Below, piece by piece: positions 25,103 to 33,887 of a DNA stretch of 64,000 nucleotides (position 1 is the first letter of the stretch; the number at the start of each line of letters is the position of its first letter). The notes under the pieces are model-generated. The model saw only the letters and a program-made list of their open reading frames with translations, ran no database searches and was not told the origin of the DNA. Position numbers and translations under genes: made by a program. The DNA comes from DASQUK01 sp963813485 (GTDB taxonomy: Bacteria > Actinomycetota > Acidimicrobiia > Acidimicrobiales > VFJN01), in assembly GCA_963813485.1 (NCBI GenBank), contig CAWEZE010000020.1:62001-126000 (forward strand), written 5' to 3'.

Positions 25103-25786
25103 TCACCCACCCGAAATCTCGTCGACGAGCCCGTAGCTGACCGCTTCGTCGGCGCCCAGCAGACGGCCGCGCTCGACGTCCCGGGCGATCAGTGCCCGCG
25201 ACTGTCCCGTGATGGCGGCGAGCCGGTCGACCAGGGCTCGCTGAACGCGGGTGGCGCTCTCGACGTCGCGCCGCAACCGGTCGGCGGGCCCCGCCGCCTC
25301 TAGGTCGGGAAGGCGCAGGCGGAATGTGGCTCCCCGTCCGCAGCGCCGACGGCCGGTGCCGGCGGCGACAACCACCGCGGCGGTCCCCTCGGCCCGGCCG
25401 ATGCAACTGGTGTCCACCGGGCATCTGACCAGGTCCATGGTGTCGAGGAGGCCGGCGACCGCGTCGACGGGGCCTCCCCGGCTGTTGACCACCAGCGTGA
25501 CCGGCGAGGTTTCGGCGGCGTCGAGCGTCATCAGCTGTGCGGTCACCAGGGTGGCGGTGTCGTGATCGAGACGGTCTCGGACGAACACGATGCGCCGCTC
25601 GAGCAGCTCGGCGTAGACGGTCGACTCGAAGCCGCCCGGCGCCGGCGGATCGCCCGGGATCGGGACCTGGGGCACCGGCGGGTACATCGGCCGCGGGCCA
25701 GGCCCGCGGTGGGGGAAGCCCGGCGGTACCGGCACCTCCGACGGTCGGTCAGGCGGCAGCCACGGGGGTGTACCGGCAGTGGTCAT
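25103..25786 (-). CDS. ClpP-like protein lacking the catalytic Ser and His
   Basis: A 227-residue protein. After a Pro-rich N-terminal stretch of about 50 residues it follows the ClpP fold: ESTVYAELLERRIVFVRDRL, TLVVNSRGGPVDAVAGLLDT and DEAVSYGLVDEI. The active ClpP segment GQAASMGA is GRAEGTAA here, so the nucleophile Ser is Gly, and the segment holding the His (VMIHQP) reads FRLRLP, with Arg in its place. It should be proteolytically inactive. Its start overlaps the stop of an XRE regulator (ATGA). It could be a ClpR-like structural subunit or a regulator of another ClpP; this is inference. Confidence 0.85.
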   Translation of the reverse strand: MTTAGTPPWLPPDRPSEVPVPPGFPHRGPGPRPMYPPVPQVPIPGDPPAPGGFESTVYAELLERRIVFVRDRLDHDTATLVTAQLMTLDAAETSPVTLVVNSRGGPVDAVAGLLDTMDLVRCPVDTSCIGRAEGTAAVVVAAGTGRRRCGRGATFRLRLPDLEAAGPADRLRRDVESATRVQRALVDRLAAITGQSRALIARDVERGRLLGADEAVSYGLVDEISGG

Positions 25787-26115
25787 CGGCGGCGCACCCC
25801 GTCGTCCCCGGCCGCCCGGTCCCCCGCCTGCCCTGACACAGGTTCCAGTGACCAGCGGAGCGTGTGACCGACCGCCTCCGCGTAACGCTCGAGCGTCGAC
25901 AGCCGGACATCGCCGGCCACGGCCTCGAGGCGGGCGACGGCCGACTGGGAGGTCCCCATCCGGGCCGCGACCTCGGTTTGCGACAGGCCGAGCGACCGCC
26001 GCTGGCTCACGAGCTCACCGAGCAGGCTGCGACGGCTCTCGGCCATCTCGCGGAAGCCTGGGAAGACCGGAAGCCCGTCGTCTTTATCGCCGGCATGAGA
26101 TCTCGTTGCTGGCAT
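25783..26115 (-). CDS. XRE-family helix-turn-helix regulator
   Basis: A 110-residue protein with a helix-turn-helix LGLSQTEVAARMGTSQSAVA then RLEAVAGDVRLSTLERYAEA (about 52-90), a Cro/HigA-like pattern. The C terminus is Gly/Arg-rich. It overlaps the ClpP-like gene by 4 bases and probably regulates this small operon. In actinobacteria an XRE-type protein, ClgR, controls clp genes; this protein is not clearly ClgR but the pairing is suggestive. The ATG at 26115 has only a weak ribosome site. It is divergent from the gene at 26221. Confidence 0.85.
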   Translation of the reverse strand: MPATRSHAGDKDDGLPVFPGFREMAESRRSLLGELVSQRRSLGLSQTEVAARMGTSQSAVARLEAVAGDVRLSTLERYAEAVGHTLRWSLEPVSGQAGDRAAGDDGVRRR

Positions 26116-26220
26116 CACTAGAACGATATGGCGCGTCGGCGACCTGCGGCAAGGGGATCGTTTCGGCTGGCTGACCGCTGGGTAACCGCGCCGATGCCCC
26201 TCGAGAAAAGGGAGGGACCC

Positions 26221-26961
26221 ATGGATCCCACCATCGTCAACGCCAAGCCGAGGTACCGGCCGGCGGCGCTCGTCGAACCGCCCGGCTTCGGCTACCTGCT
26301 CCTGTCCGCGGACGTCGAGCCACCGACGGGTCGGCGGCCGTTCCCCGGTTCGTCGGCAATCAAGACCGCGCTGCTGGGTCGGCTCAAGTCCGCCGCCGCC
26401 GACCTCGCCCGCGTCGACGCTGTGAAGCGGGCCACGGTGTACCGAACCGTGCTGGCGCCACCCCCGGCCGGGTATGCCCGCAAGGTCGAGCACCCGGCGA
26501 GGTTCGACGTGACGGTGCTGGTCGAGACCACGTCGCCCGACGACCTGCCCGCCCTCCAGACCAGCGAGCCCTACGCGCAGCTGCGCAAGGAGCTCGACAC
26601 CGAAGCCACTCGTGTCGACGCAATGCCGGCCCGGTGTGTCAAGTGCATCGCCGACGTCGACAAGACACGCCCGGGGCTGTTCCTGTTCAACTACTTCGTG
26701 GCCGAGGACACCGACGTCGCGCTCAAGCTCTGGGACCACCTGACCGGCTGGTTCATGACCGAGACGGGCATCGACAACTCGACCGTGCTCCAGCCGACGG
26801 ACCGGAGCCAGTATGCGTTCGTCAACCACGCCCGCTGGGACTATGGCGTCCCCCGGCTGTGGCTCCGCATGTTCACCAAGCCCAGCTTCTGGTCGTTCGT
26901 GCAGAAAAACCTGAACGAGAACCACACGGCATCGATGCCGATCCTGTGCCGACTGGCCTAG
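26221..26961 (+). CDS. Hypothetical protein, possibly two ferredoxin-like alpha+beta domains
   Basis: A 246-residue protein starting at ATG 26221 behind GGGAGGGACCC; longer in-frame starts lack a ribosome site. Two stretches resemble dimeric alpha+beta barrel halves: FDVTVLVETTSPDDLPALQ, and PGLFLFNYFVAEDTDVALKL then WDHLTGWFMTETGIDNSTVL. It ends with NENHTASMPILCRLA. No motif for catalysis is apparent and I do not recognise a named family. It is a single gene divergent from the XRE operon. Confidence 0.65.
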   Translation: MDPTIVNAKPRYRPAALVEPPGFGYLLLSADVEPPTGRRPFPGSSAIKTALLGRLKSAAADLARVDAVKRATVYRTVLAPPPAGYARKVEHPARFDVTVLVETTSPDDLPALQTSEPYAQLRKELDTEATRVDAMPARCVKCIADVDKTRPGLFLFNYFVAEDTDVALKLWDHLTGWFMTETGIDNSTVLQPTDRSQYAFVNHARWDYGVPRLWLRMFTKPSFWSFVQKNLNENHTASMPILCRLA

Positions 26962-26974
26962 AGGACGCCCGGCC

Positions 26975-29380
26975 CTAGCGGCCGGCCGTGGCGCCGGCGG
27001 TGGCGGACGATCCCGGTGGCGCCGCCACCGGCCCTAGCAGCGCCTCGCCGCGGCGCTCGCTCGTCGACCACGACGGGTCGATCCCCGGGGCGGTCAGCCG
27101 GACTTTCCCGACGTCGGCATGGGGCGTGAGCTCCCACAACAGCGCCGCCCGGTCGCCGTGCCAGCGGACGGCGTAGGAGATATGGCCTGCGGCTGTCGGC
27201 GCGTCGTGCACCTCCCAGCCCTGGCCATACCAGCCGTCGGGCACCAGCGACGCCAGCGCCAGCCCGCCGGCAACCTCGCGCACGAGCAGGTCACGCACGA
27301 ATGTCAGCAGCTCGGCGGCGGCCCATCCGTGGTGGCCGTCTCCCATGCAGCCGCCCTCGAGGCGGGGGTGGATGGCCTCGGGCCAGGTCCACGTGGGGGT
27401 GGCGGCGTCCAACATCCAGGCCAGTCGGTCGAGGCTGCGCCGGTCCCCGACCCGCAACTCCACAGCCGCCAGCTGCAACGTGAGGTAGGTACCGAGCCCT
27501 GTGTGGCTGATCCCCTGGAAGAAGGCTCGCCCCCCATCCGGGGCAAGGTCCCCGGTGGGCGGCACCGTGTCGAGCGTGAACCTCTGGCGAATGAGATCCG
27601 CGGTGGCCGCGATGCGGGGATCGTCGGGAGGCACGAGGTCGAGCGGCGTGCACGCCACGAGCGACCCGATGGCGCCGGAGTCGATGCGGCGCCGAGGCCC
27701 GGCAGGGATGGCGACGGTGCCGAGTCGCCGGGCGGTCAGCGCCAACGAGCGCTCGACGTCGTCCCACATCGACGCCGCGAACCCGTCGGCCTCGGCGGCG
27801 GCGTCCCACTGATCCACGGCGCGCAGCAGTTCGGCGCCCGCCTGGAGGCCGGCCACGCCCCAGAAGTCGTCCCAGTAGAAGTAGTCGAATGGGCCCAAGT
27901 GCTCGGCCGATAACCCGGCGGGGAGCAACCCGCGGAGCGCGGGATCGTTCCGCTTGGCCTTGCGGGCATGCCGCTTCCGATCGATCCAGTGCACCCCCTT
28001 GGCGATCGGTCCCACCATGGATTCGACCAGCGCCGCGTCCCGGGTTAGGCGCCAGTGCTGGACCAAGGCGTGGAGGGCGGCGCCGTTGGCGTCCCACTCC
28101 TGCCGTTGGCTGAAGAAGAAGCCGTCGGCGTGCTGGCGCCCCGGGTACGAGCGCAGCACCTGTGCGACCTCGTCGTGGTACCCGTAGCGGTCGAGGGCGC
28201 CCAGCAGGTAGGCGGCATCGCGGAACCAGAACCGGTGGTAGGTCGACGGGCCCGGCGTGATCTCGTCGCCGTCGTGGAGCAGCAGCAGGAAGCGCCGGTT
28301 GGCGTCGATGGCCGCGACCAGCCGGTCGTCCGGCAGCACCAACCGGAGGCCCCGCGCTCCGTGCGACTGCCAGCCCCGGGCCACGGCCTCGGCGGGGGGC
28401 AACGCCTTCGGGAGGGTGGGCGCGTCGGCGACCCGCCGGCGCGCCTCGCCGCGGCGCCGAGTGCGGCGTTCGGGCACGAGGGGGATGGCAGCCCGCAGGG
28501 TGGTGCCGTGCGCCAGGGGGTAGAGGAAGGCCGCCTGTGCCAGCCCGGCGGGATCCCGCACCGTGCCCCGCCAGCGCCCGCCCGCGGCGCCCGACATCAC
28601 GGTTCCGGCCGAGTCGCCGTCGTGGAAGGTGGAAGCCGCCACCCGCGCCGGCGGCTTCGGCAGGAGCAGCGCCACGCGCCCGTCCACCGTGACGGTCGTG
28701 CCGTCGTGGAGATCCAAGCGCTCGATCACCGACAGGCCCTCGGGGTTGTAGGGCCGAACGGCCAGGGCCAGGGCGACGGGCACCTTGCTGGCGTTCTCGA
28801 CCTCGGCGACCACCAGCTCGCCGCCCCCCTCGGTCGAGCTGCGCCGCACCGCGTAGACCCGCTCGATGACGTCGCCGCCCGGTACACGCATGGCCGTCTC
28901 CACCACGGGCGTGTCGGCCACCAGCCGCTGGCGCACGCTCACCTCGCGCGACGGCAGATGCCACCTGTCGTCCGCGCCGACCCACCAGTCCAACGACCAG
29001 CCGTCGAACCACGGTGTGACCAGGCCCCGCGGATCGACGATGGCCTCCCACGGCGAGTCGAGGTTTCCCACCGCGGTCCAGTTGCGGTGGGTCATGTTGG
29101 TCAGAAACGGCAGGTGGCCACGGGGCACGAAGGCGGGCGAGCGGGGATCGAGCTGTCGCTCGAGCCAGTAGGGCCAGACCCAGTCGGGGCCGATCTGGGC
29201 GGCACCCCGGGTGCGCAGGGCCCGGAAGACCGTGCGGGCCCCGATCGGCATCAGCTCCCCGGGCAGCTCGACCTCGACGGTCTCGCCCAGGCGCTGGAAG
29301 GTCGTCAGGTGGCGCACCACGTCGTCGGTGATGCGCAGGCGTCCCATCAGCCGGCGCAGCACGAAGGCGCGGGCGCTCAT
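26975..29380 (-). CDS. (alpha/alpha)6-barrel glycosidase-like protein
   Basis: An 801-residue protein. The N-terminal 350 residues are beta-rich (from MSARAFVLRRLMGRLRITDD); the C-terminal part is a six-hairpin barrel: TYHRFWFRDAAYLLGALDRY, FFFSQRQEWDANGAALHALV, GPFDYFYWDDFWGVAGLQAG and WPEAIHPRLEGGCMGDGHHG. The acidic residues in FRDA, EWDANG and WPEAIH are candidates for catalysis as in GH15/GH37/GH63-type enzymes and glycogen debranching C domains. No signal peptide is seen, so it is likely cytoplasmic. The stop is 14 bp from the convergent hypothetical gene; gpsA lies just upstream. Substrate unknown. Confidence 0.8.
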   Translation of the reverse strand: MSARAFVLRRLMGRLRITDDVVRHLTTFQRLGETVEVELPGELMPIGARTVFRALRTRGAAQIGPDWVWPYWLERQLDPRSPAFVPRGHLPFLTNMTHRNWTAVGNLDSPWEAIVDPRGLVTPWFDGWSLDWWVGADDRWHLPSREVSVRQRLVADTPVVETAMRVPGGDVIERVYAVRRSSTEGGGELVVAEVENASKVPVALALAVRPYNPEGLSVIERLDLHDGTTVTVDGRVALLLPKPPARVAASTFHDGDSAGTVMSGAAGGRWRGTVRDPAGLAQAAFLYPLAHGTTLRAAIPLVPERRTRRRGEARRRVADAPTLPKALPPAEAVARGWQSHGARGLRLVLPDDRLVAAIDANRRFLLLLHDGDEITPGPSTYHRFWFRDAAYLLGALDRYGYHDEVAQVLRSYPGRQHADGFFFSQRQEWDANGAALHALVQHWRLTRDAALVESMVGPIAKGVHWIDRKRHARKAKRNDPALRGLLPAGLSAEHLGPFDYFYWDDFWGVAGLQAGAELLRAVDQWDAAAEADGFAASMWDDVERSLALTARRLGTVAIPAGPRRRIDSGAIGSLVACTPLDLVPPDDPRIAATADLIRQRFTLDTVPPTGDLAPDGGRAFFQGISHTGLGTYLTLQLAAVELRVGDRRSLDRLAWMLDAATPTWTWPEAIHPRLEGGCMGDGHHGWAAAELLTFVRDLLVREVAGGLALASLVPDGWYGQGWEVHDAPTAAGHISYAVRWHGDRAALLWELTPHADVGKVRLTAPGIDPSWSTSERRGEALLGPVAAPPGSSATAGATAGR

Positions 29381-29396
29381 GCGTCGAGCCCCGCCA

Positions 29397-30401
29397 CTAC
29401 TCCATGCCGTGCCGCTCGGAGCCGGTGGCGCGGCGCAGCAGGCCCCGGTAGGCCTCGGCCGCAGGGCGCCCATTGTGGACCACCTGGAAGACCTCCTCTG
29501 CTATGGGCATCTCCACGCCGTACCGCTCCCCGAGGTCGATGACCACCGCCGACGTCTTGATGCCCTCGGCCACCATCCGCATCTCGGACACGATCTCGTC
29601 CAACGACCGCCCCCGTCCCAGTTGCTCACCCACGTAGCGGTTGCGGCTCTGCTGGGAGATGCAGGTGGCGACCAGGTCCCCCATGCCCGCCAACCCGGCG
29701 AACGTGAGGATGTCGCCGCCCATGGCCAGGCCGAGCCGGGCAATCTCGGCGAGCCCCCGGGTGATGACGGCGGCGCGGGTGTTGTCCCCGGTACCGAGCC
29801 CGTCGGCCATGCCCGAGGCGATAGCCATCACGTTCTTCAGCGCCCCGGCGACCTCGCAGCCCACGACGTCGTCGTTGGTGTACACGCGGAACAGCTCCGT
29901 GGCGAAGATGCGCTGCAGCTCGGCGGCGATGTGGTCGTCGGAGAACGCCACGACGGTGGCGGCGGCGTGGCCGGCCATGATCTCGCGCGCCAGGTTGGGA
30001 CCCGTGAGCACGCCGGTGGGGTGCCCGGGTAGCTCGGCGGTGATCACCTCGGTCATCCGCAGGTCGGTGCCCTGCTCGAGGCCCTTCGCCAGGCTCACCA
30101 CCGGTACCCAGGGTCGCAGGCAGGGAGCCAGCGCCTGCAGCGTCGAGCGCATGCCATGCGAGGGCACGCCCATGACCAGCACATCGGCGGTGCAGACCGC
30201 CTCCTCCAGCGACGATGTGGCCCGCAGCTCCTCCGGTAGCGGGCAGTCGGGCAGGTAGTCGCCGTTGCGGTGGTCCTTGTTGATCTCGTCGGCCAGCTCG
30301 GGGCGGCGGGACCACAGGGTGGTGGGCGTGTTACGCGAGGCGAGCGCCGCGACCGTGGTCCCCCACGATCCGGCGCCGACGACGGCAACGCGGATCGGCA
30401 T
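29397..30401 (-). CDS. gpsA: NAD(P)-dependent glycerol-3-phosphate dehydrogenase
   Basis: A 334-residue GpsA. The N-terminal Rossmann motif is MPIRVAVVGAGSWGTTVAAL. Catalytic Lys residues are in SLAKGLEQ and EVAGALKNVMAIASGMADGL, and the substrate loop is TGDNTRAAVITRGLAEI. It reduces dihydroxyacetone phosphate to sn-glycerol 3-phosphate for phospholipids. The ATG at 30401 is the family start. It is upstream of and co-directional with the glycosidase-like gene (16-bp gap) and divergent from cofC with 65 bp between. Confidence 0.93.
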   Translation of the reverse strand: MPIRVAVVGAGSWGTTVAALASRNTPTTLWSRRPELADEINKDHRNGDYLPDCPLPEELRATSSLEEAVCTADVLVMGVPSHGMRSTLQALAPCLRPWVPVVSLAKGLEQGTDLRMTEVITAELPGHPTGVLTGPNLAREIMAGHAAATVVAFSDDHIAAELQRIFATELFRVYTNDDVVGCEVAGALKNVMAIASGMADGLGTGDNTRAAVITRGLAEIARLGLAMGGDILTFAGLAGMGDLVATCISQQSRNRYVGEQLGRGRSLDEIVSEMRMVAEGIKTSAVVIDLGERYGVEMPIAEEVFQVVHNGRPAAEAYRGLLRRATGSERHGME

Positions 30402-30466
30402 GCCGGTCAAGGTAGTGCCGTGGACGGCGAGCGGCGCCTCGGCGCTCCCCGGATACGCTGCCGCGC

Positions 30467-31210
30467 GTGACGTCGCCAACGTCGGCGGCCGTGGTCGTTC
30501 CGGTCAAGGCCTTCACCTCAGCCAAGGTGCGCCTGGCGGGGGCGCTCGACCCGTTCGAGCGAGCCGAGCTGGCTCGCCGCATGGCCGAGGTGGTGCTTGC
30601 TGCCGCCCCTCCCCTGCCGGTGATCGTCGTGTGCGACGACGACGAGGTGCGGGCCTGGGCGCAGGGCGCCGGCGCCCGGGTGGTGTGGTGCCCCGGGCGG
30701 GGACTCAACGGGGCCGTCGCCGACGGGGTGGCCGCGCTGCGCTCTGACGGGGTGTCGATGGCGGTGGTGGCCCACGCCGACCTGCCGCTGGCGAGGCGGC
30801 TCGACTGGGTGGCGGAGTTCCCGGGGGTGACCCTGGTGCCGGACCGCCGGCTCGACGGCACCAACGTGCTGGCCGTGCCGACCGAGGCGGGGTTCCGCTT
30901 CTCCTACGGTGCCGGCTCGTTCGCCCGCCACCGGGCCGAGGCCCGGGCGCGCGGCCTGTCTGCCCGCATCGTGCGCGACGACCGCCTGGCATGGGACGTC
31001 GATCTCCCCGCCGACCTTGCCTGGCCGACGAGTGTCGGCCGGGATGCCGGTCCGGGCTCGGTCGCGCCCGAGACACTCGCGGGCGTGCCCGAGACCGCGG
31101 CCCGGGCGTCGCGCCCTCCCGAGGCCATGGGTTCCACGAGCTCGAGCCCGAGGTCATGGGTTCCCGATCCGGAACGTACGACCTCGGCTTGGCGGTCCCG
31201 GACCGTATGA
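30467..31210 (+). CDS. cofC: 2-phospho-L-lactate (or PEP) guanylyltransferase, F420 biosynthesis
   Basis: A nucleotidyltransferase with VVPVKAFTSAKVRLAGAL at the N terminus, RGLNGAVADGVAAL and the metal motif AHADLPLA, all typical of CofC/FbiD. It makes the guanylylated lactyl or enolpyruvyl precursor of coenzyme F420. The core is about 200 residues; the last 45 are an Arg/Ser/Pro-rich tail created partly by short direct duplications in the DNA at 31130-31225. The GTG start has no strong ribosome site. The stop overlaps the PIG-L start (ATGA). F420-type LLM oxidoreductases occur elsewhere in this window. Confidence 0.88.
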   Translation: MTSPTSAAVVVPVKAFTSAKVRLAGALDPFERAELARRMAEVVLAAAPPLPVIVVCDDDEVRAWAQGAGARVVWCPGRGLNGAVADGVAALRSDGVSMAVVAHADLPLARRLDWVAEFPGVTLVPDRRLDGTNVLAVPTEAGFRFSYGAGSFARHRAEARARGLSARIVRDDRLAWDVDLPADLAWPTSVGRDAGPGSVAPETLAGVPETAARASRPPEAMGSTSSSPRSWVPDPERTTSAWRSRTV

Positions 31211-31962
31211 CCTCGGCTACGGCAAGCGCCGGTCTGAACCTCCCGGTCCCGGCCATCGCCCTGGCGATCGGCGCCCATCCCGACGACGTCGAGTTCGGCT
31301 GCGGCGCCACGCTGGCGAAGTGGGCCGCCGCCGGCTGCGTCGTCCACCACCTCGTGTGCACCGACGGATCCAAGGGGACGTGGGACCCGCACCAGGACCT
31401 GGCCGAGCTCGTGGCCCTCCGGCAGGACGAGCAGCGGGACGCAGCCAAGGCCCTGGGTGCCACCGGCGAGGTCGCGTTCCTGGGCTGGCCGGACGGCGAG
31501 CTGGAGTCGGGCCTGCGCCAGCGTGGCGAGGTCGCCTACTGGATCCGCCGCCTGCGTCCCGAGGTCGTGCTGGGCCACGACCCGTGGAAGCGTTACCGGC
31601 TCCACCCCGACCACCGCCACGCCGGGTTCCTGACCGTCGACGGCGTCGTCGCCGCCCGCGATCCCCACTTCTATCCGGACCAGCCCGTCGGGCACCACCG
31701 CCCCGCGGCGCTTCTGCTGTTCGAGGCGGACGAGCCCGACCACGTCGAAGAGGCCGACGACGAAGCCGTGGCCCGCAAGCTGGCGGCGCTCGAGGCGCAC
31801 CGGAGCCAGCTGCGCTCGACAATGTTCGTGGAGCTGGGCTCGGCCGAGGGCGAGGCCCAGCTCGCCGCGTTCCGCGCCCGGGTGAACGAACGGCTCGTCG
31901 CCCATGGCAGGATCGCCGGCGTCCCGAAGGGCGAGGCGTTCAAGGCGATCACCGACCTTTAG
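31207..31962 (+). CDS. PIG-L/LmbE-family N-acetylglucosaminyl-type deacetylase
   Basis: A 251-residue zinc deacetylase. ALAIGAHPDDVEFGCGATLA carries the HPDD metal/catalytic motif (about 24-27) and the second metal His is in YRLHPDHRHAGFLTVDG. MshB and Mca of the mycothiol pathway belong to this family, but the short form here could act on any GlcNAc-like or amide substrate. It overlaps cofC and is followed 10 bp later by a methyltransferase gene, so the three are probably co-transcribed. Confidence 0.9.
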   Translation: MTSATASAGLNLPVPAIALAIGAHPDDVEFGCGATLAKWAAAGCVVHHLVCTDGSKGTWDPHQDLAELVALRQDEQRDAAKALGATGEVAFLGWPDGELESGLRQRGEVAYWIRRLRPEVVLGHDPWKRYRLHPDHRHAGFLTVDGVVAARDPHFYPDQPVGHHRPAALLLFEADEPDHVEEADDEAVARKLAALEAHRSQLRSTMFVELGSAEGEAQLAAFRARVNERLVAHGRIAGVPKGEAFKAITDL

Positions 31963-31972
31963 GGGCCGCCCG

Positions 31973-32833
31973 ATGACCATCGACCAGCAGCTCGCCGAGT
32001 GGTGGCTGACCAACCTGGAGACCAGCGCCCGGTTCGACGCCCCTTGGGTGGCGGACGCGGTCGCGTGGCTCGTCGAGACGTCGGGCCGCCCCGAGGGATC
32101 GGGTCGGCCGCAGCGGGTGCTCGACGTCGGTTGCGGGGCCGGCGGGGCCGCCTGTGCCTTCGCCGAGGCGCTGGGCCCGGGCGTGGTGGCGGGCTTCGAC
32201 CGGGACCCGCGCCTTCTCGGCATCGCCCGCCGCCGGGCCGCGGACGCGGGGCTGGCCCACCACATCCGTTGGCTGGCCGCCGGCGTGGATGCACTGCCGG
32301 TCGAGCCCGGAACGGCGGACCTGGTGTGGGCGTCGGGCGTCGTCCACCACCTACCCGACCAGCAGGCGGCAATCGGCACGCTGGCGGGGTTGCTGCGGCC
32401 GGGCGGGCGGCTGGCGCTGGTCGAGGGCGGGCTGCCGCTGCGGTGCCTGCCGTTCGACGTCGGGCTGGGCCGGGTCGGCCTCGAGGCGCGGCTGGACGAG
32501 GCCCGCAGCCGCTGGTTCGCCGAGATGCGCGACGAGCTGCATGGGCCGCCGCTGCCCTACGGCTGGCCGGAGGGGCTGCGGCGGGCGGGGCTGGTCGACG
32601 TTCGCGCCCGTTCCTTCCTCGTCGAGGTGCCGCCACCCCTCGACGACTTCGGCCGCCAGGTGGCAGAACGCCACCTGCGCTCCGCGCTGACCGAGCTCGA
32701 CGACCGCCTGGCGCCCGACGATCGGGACACCATCGCCCGGTTGCTCGACCCCGACGACGCCGCCTACATCGGCCGGCGTCACGACCTCATGGTCACCGCC
32801 GTTCGCACACTGAACGTGGGCACGGCCGCTTAG
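31973..32833 (+). CDS. Class I SAM-dependent methyltransferase
   Basis: A 286-residue methyltransferase. Motif I RVLDVGCGAGGAACAFAEAL (about 43-62), acidic motif II AGFDRDPRLLG, and VWASGVVHHLPDQQAAIGTL then LRPGGRLALVEGG (motifs post-I to III). The C-terminal third is probably the substrate cap. The ATG follows AGGGGCC. Third gene of the cofC operon. The substrate cannot be predicted. Confidence 0.9.
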   Translation: MTIDQQLAEWWLTNLETSARFDAPWVADAVAWLVETSGRPEGSGRPQRVLDVGCGAGGAACAFAEALGPGVVAGFDRDPRLLGIARRRAADAGLAHHIRWLAAGVDALPVEPGTADLVWASGVVHHLPDQQAAIGTLAGLLRPGGRLALVEGGLPLRCLPFDVGLGRVGLEARLDEARSRWFAEMRDELHGPPLPYGWPEGLRRAGLVDVRARSFLVEVPPPLDDFGRQVAERHLRSALTELDDRLAPDDRDTIARLLDPDDAAYIGRRHDLMVTAVRTLNVGTAA

Positions 32834-32836
32834 GAG

Positions 32837-32961
32837 CCGAGCGGATAGGGCGGTTCGTGCAGCCGACGCGTGGAAATTTGGCGGTCGACTACCAGCTCAA
32901 CGGCTTGGCTCCTCGGTAGCGCTGACCACCGTGAGCCAAGAGGACGTGCCTATCCGCTCAG
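32837..32961. repeat. Imperfect inverted repeat, possible MITE-like or structured element
   Basis: GAGCGGATAGG near 32838 is repeated exactly in inverted form as CCTATCCGCTC at about 32949-32959. Including flanks (AGGAGCC and the complement of AGGTCCTTAG) the arms reach about 20 bp imperfectly, around 90 bp of internal sequence without a gene. It lies between the convergent methyltransferase and YqgE genes. Confidence 0.6.
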
Positions 32962-32988
32962 GTCCTTAGCGCCCCGCACACGTCGGCG

Positions 32989-33549
32989 TCAGTTCAGCGA
33001 GGGGTGGACCGGGAAGTCGGCCAGCATCGAGACCTTGCCGCCCTGGCGGCGGAGCACCGCGCGCCACATGGTCTCGGGATCGGGTGCGAACACGTCGTCA
33101 GCGATGGCGTCGACGACCAACCAGGCGCCCTCGGCGAGCTCCGATTCGAGCTGGCCGCCCCCCCATCCCGAGTACCCGACGAAGAATCGGATGCCGGCCA
33201 ACCCGGGCGACACCTCCTCGGGCTCGAGGTGGAGGTCGATCGTCCCCACGTCGCCGACCACGGGTGTCCAGCCGGGGACCGCCTCGTCCCCGCGGCTGCG
33301 CCCCAGCGCCAGTACACCGTTGGGCTCCACCGGACCGCCGACGTAGAGGACCGACGGCGCCGCCGCCAGGTCGGCCCACTCCTCGAGCACGGCGCCGACC
33401 TCCAGGTCACTGGGGCGGTTGAGCACGACGCCCAGTGCCCCTTCGGTCCGGTGCTCGATCATGAGCACGACCGTGCGCTCGAAGTTGGGGTCGCCGAGCA
33501 TCGGCTCGGCGATCAGTAGCTTGCCGACGGTCGTGTCTGCGCCAGTCAC
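32989..33549 (-). CDS. YqgE/AlgH family protein (UPF0301)
   Basis: A 186-residue protein of the AlgH/YqgE fold: TVGKLLIAEPMLGDPNFERT, VVLMIEHRTEGALGVVLNRP, VLYVGGPVEPNGVLAL and IRFFVGYSGWGGGQLESEL all match the family. Its biochemical role is unsettled. GTG 33549 gives the family-typical start; longer frames read through Arg-rich non-coding sequence. It is divergent from the 75-residue gene at 33644. Confidence 0.92.
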   Translation of the reverse strand: MTGADTTVGKLLIAEPMLGDPNFERTVVLMIEHRTEGALGVVLNRPSDLEVGAVLEEWADLAAAPSVLYVGGPVEPNGVLALGRSRGDEAVPGWTPVVGDVGTIDLHLEPEEVSPGLAGIRFFVGYSGWGGGQLESELAEGAWLVVDAIADDVFAPDPETMWRAVLRRQGGKVSMLADFPVHPSLN

Positions 33550-33643
33550 CGCACCCCAGCATGCCCCGAGCGACGGTGGGCGCGCGGGACACGGCCGGCG
33601 ATCGGCCGATGACCTCCGCCGACCGAGGTGGCAACCTCTCCGG

Positions 33644-33871
33644 GTGAGCCTTCTCGCCGACGGCACCTACGACGCTCTGGTGGTGGATGCCTCGACAGGC
33701 GATGACGGCTCGATTGGAGTCGACGTCACGATTCTCGCCGGTCCTGCCAAGGGCGAGGTGGTGTCGTTGCGGACGGCCGACCTCGGGGACACCGACCCGC
33801 TCGACCTGCTGGGGGTGCCGGCCACGCTGACGGTGCGCGACGGGGCGCCGACCCTCCGCCTGGAGCCCTAG
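33644..33871 (+). CDS. Small conserved-looking hypothetical protein
   Basis: A 75-residue product from GTG 33644, starting VSLLADGTYDALVVDASTGD. The pattern looks like a small beta barrel (VDVTILAGPAKGEVVSLRTA, LLGVPATLTVRDGAPTLRLE). The body GPxKGEVVxLR with DPLDLLGVPATL seems familiar from actinobacterial genomes but I know no function. It is convergent with the HIT gene (16-bp gap). Confidence 0.6.
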   Translation: MSLLADGTYDALVVDASTGDDGSIGVDVTILAGPAKGEVVSLRTADLGDTDPLDLLGVPATLTVRDGAPTLRLEP

Positions 33872-33887
33872 TGGGCGCGAGGGCACG

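Noticed and set aside
24699..25786. Toxin-antitoxin reading of the XRE/ClpP-like pair
   Set aside because: The XRE protein is HigA-like in its helix-turn-helix, but the partner is a ClpP fold and not a known toxin family.
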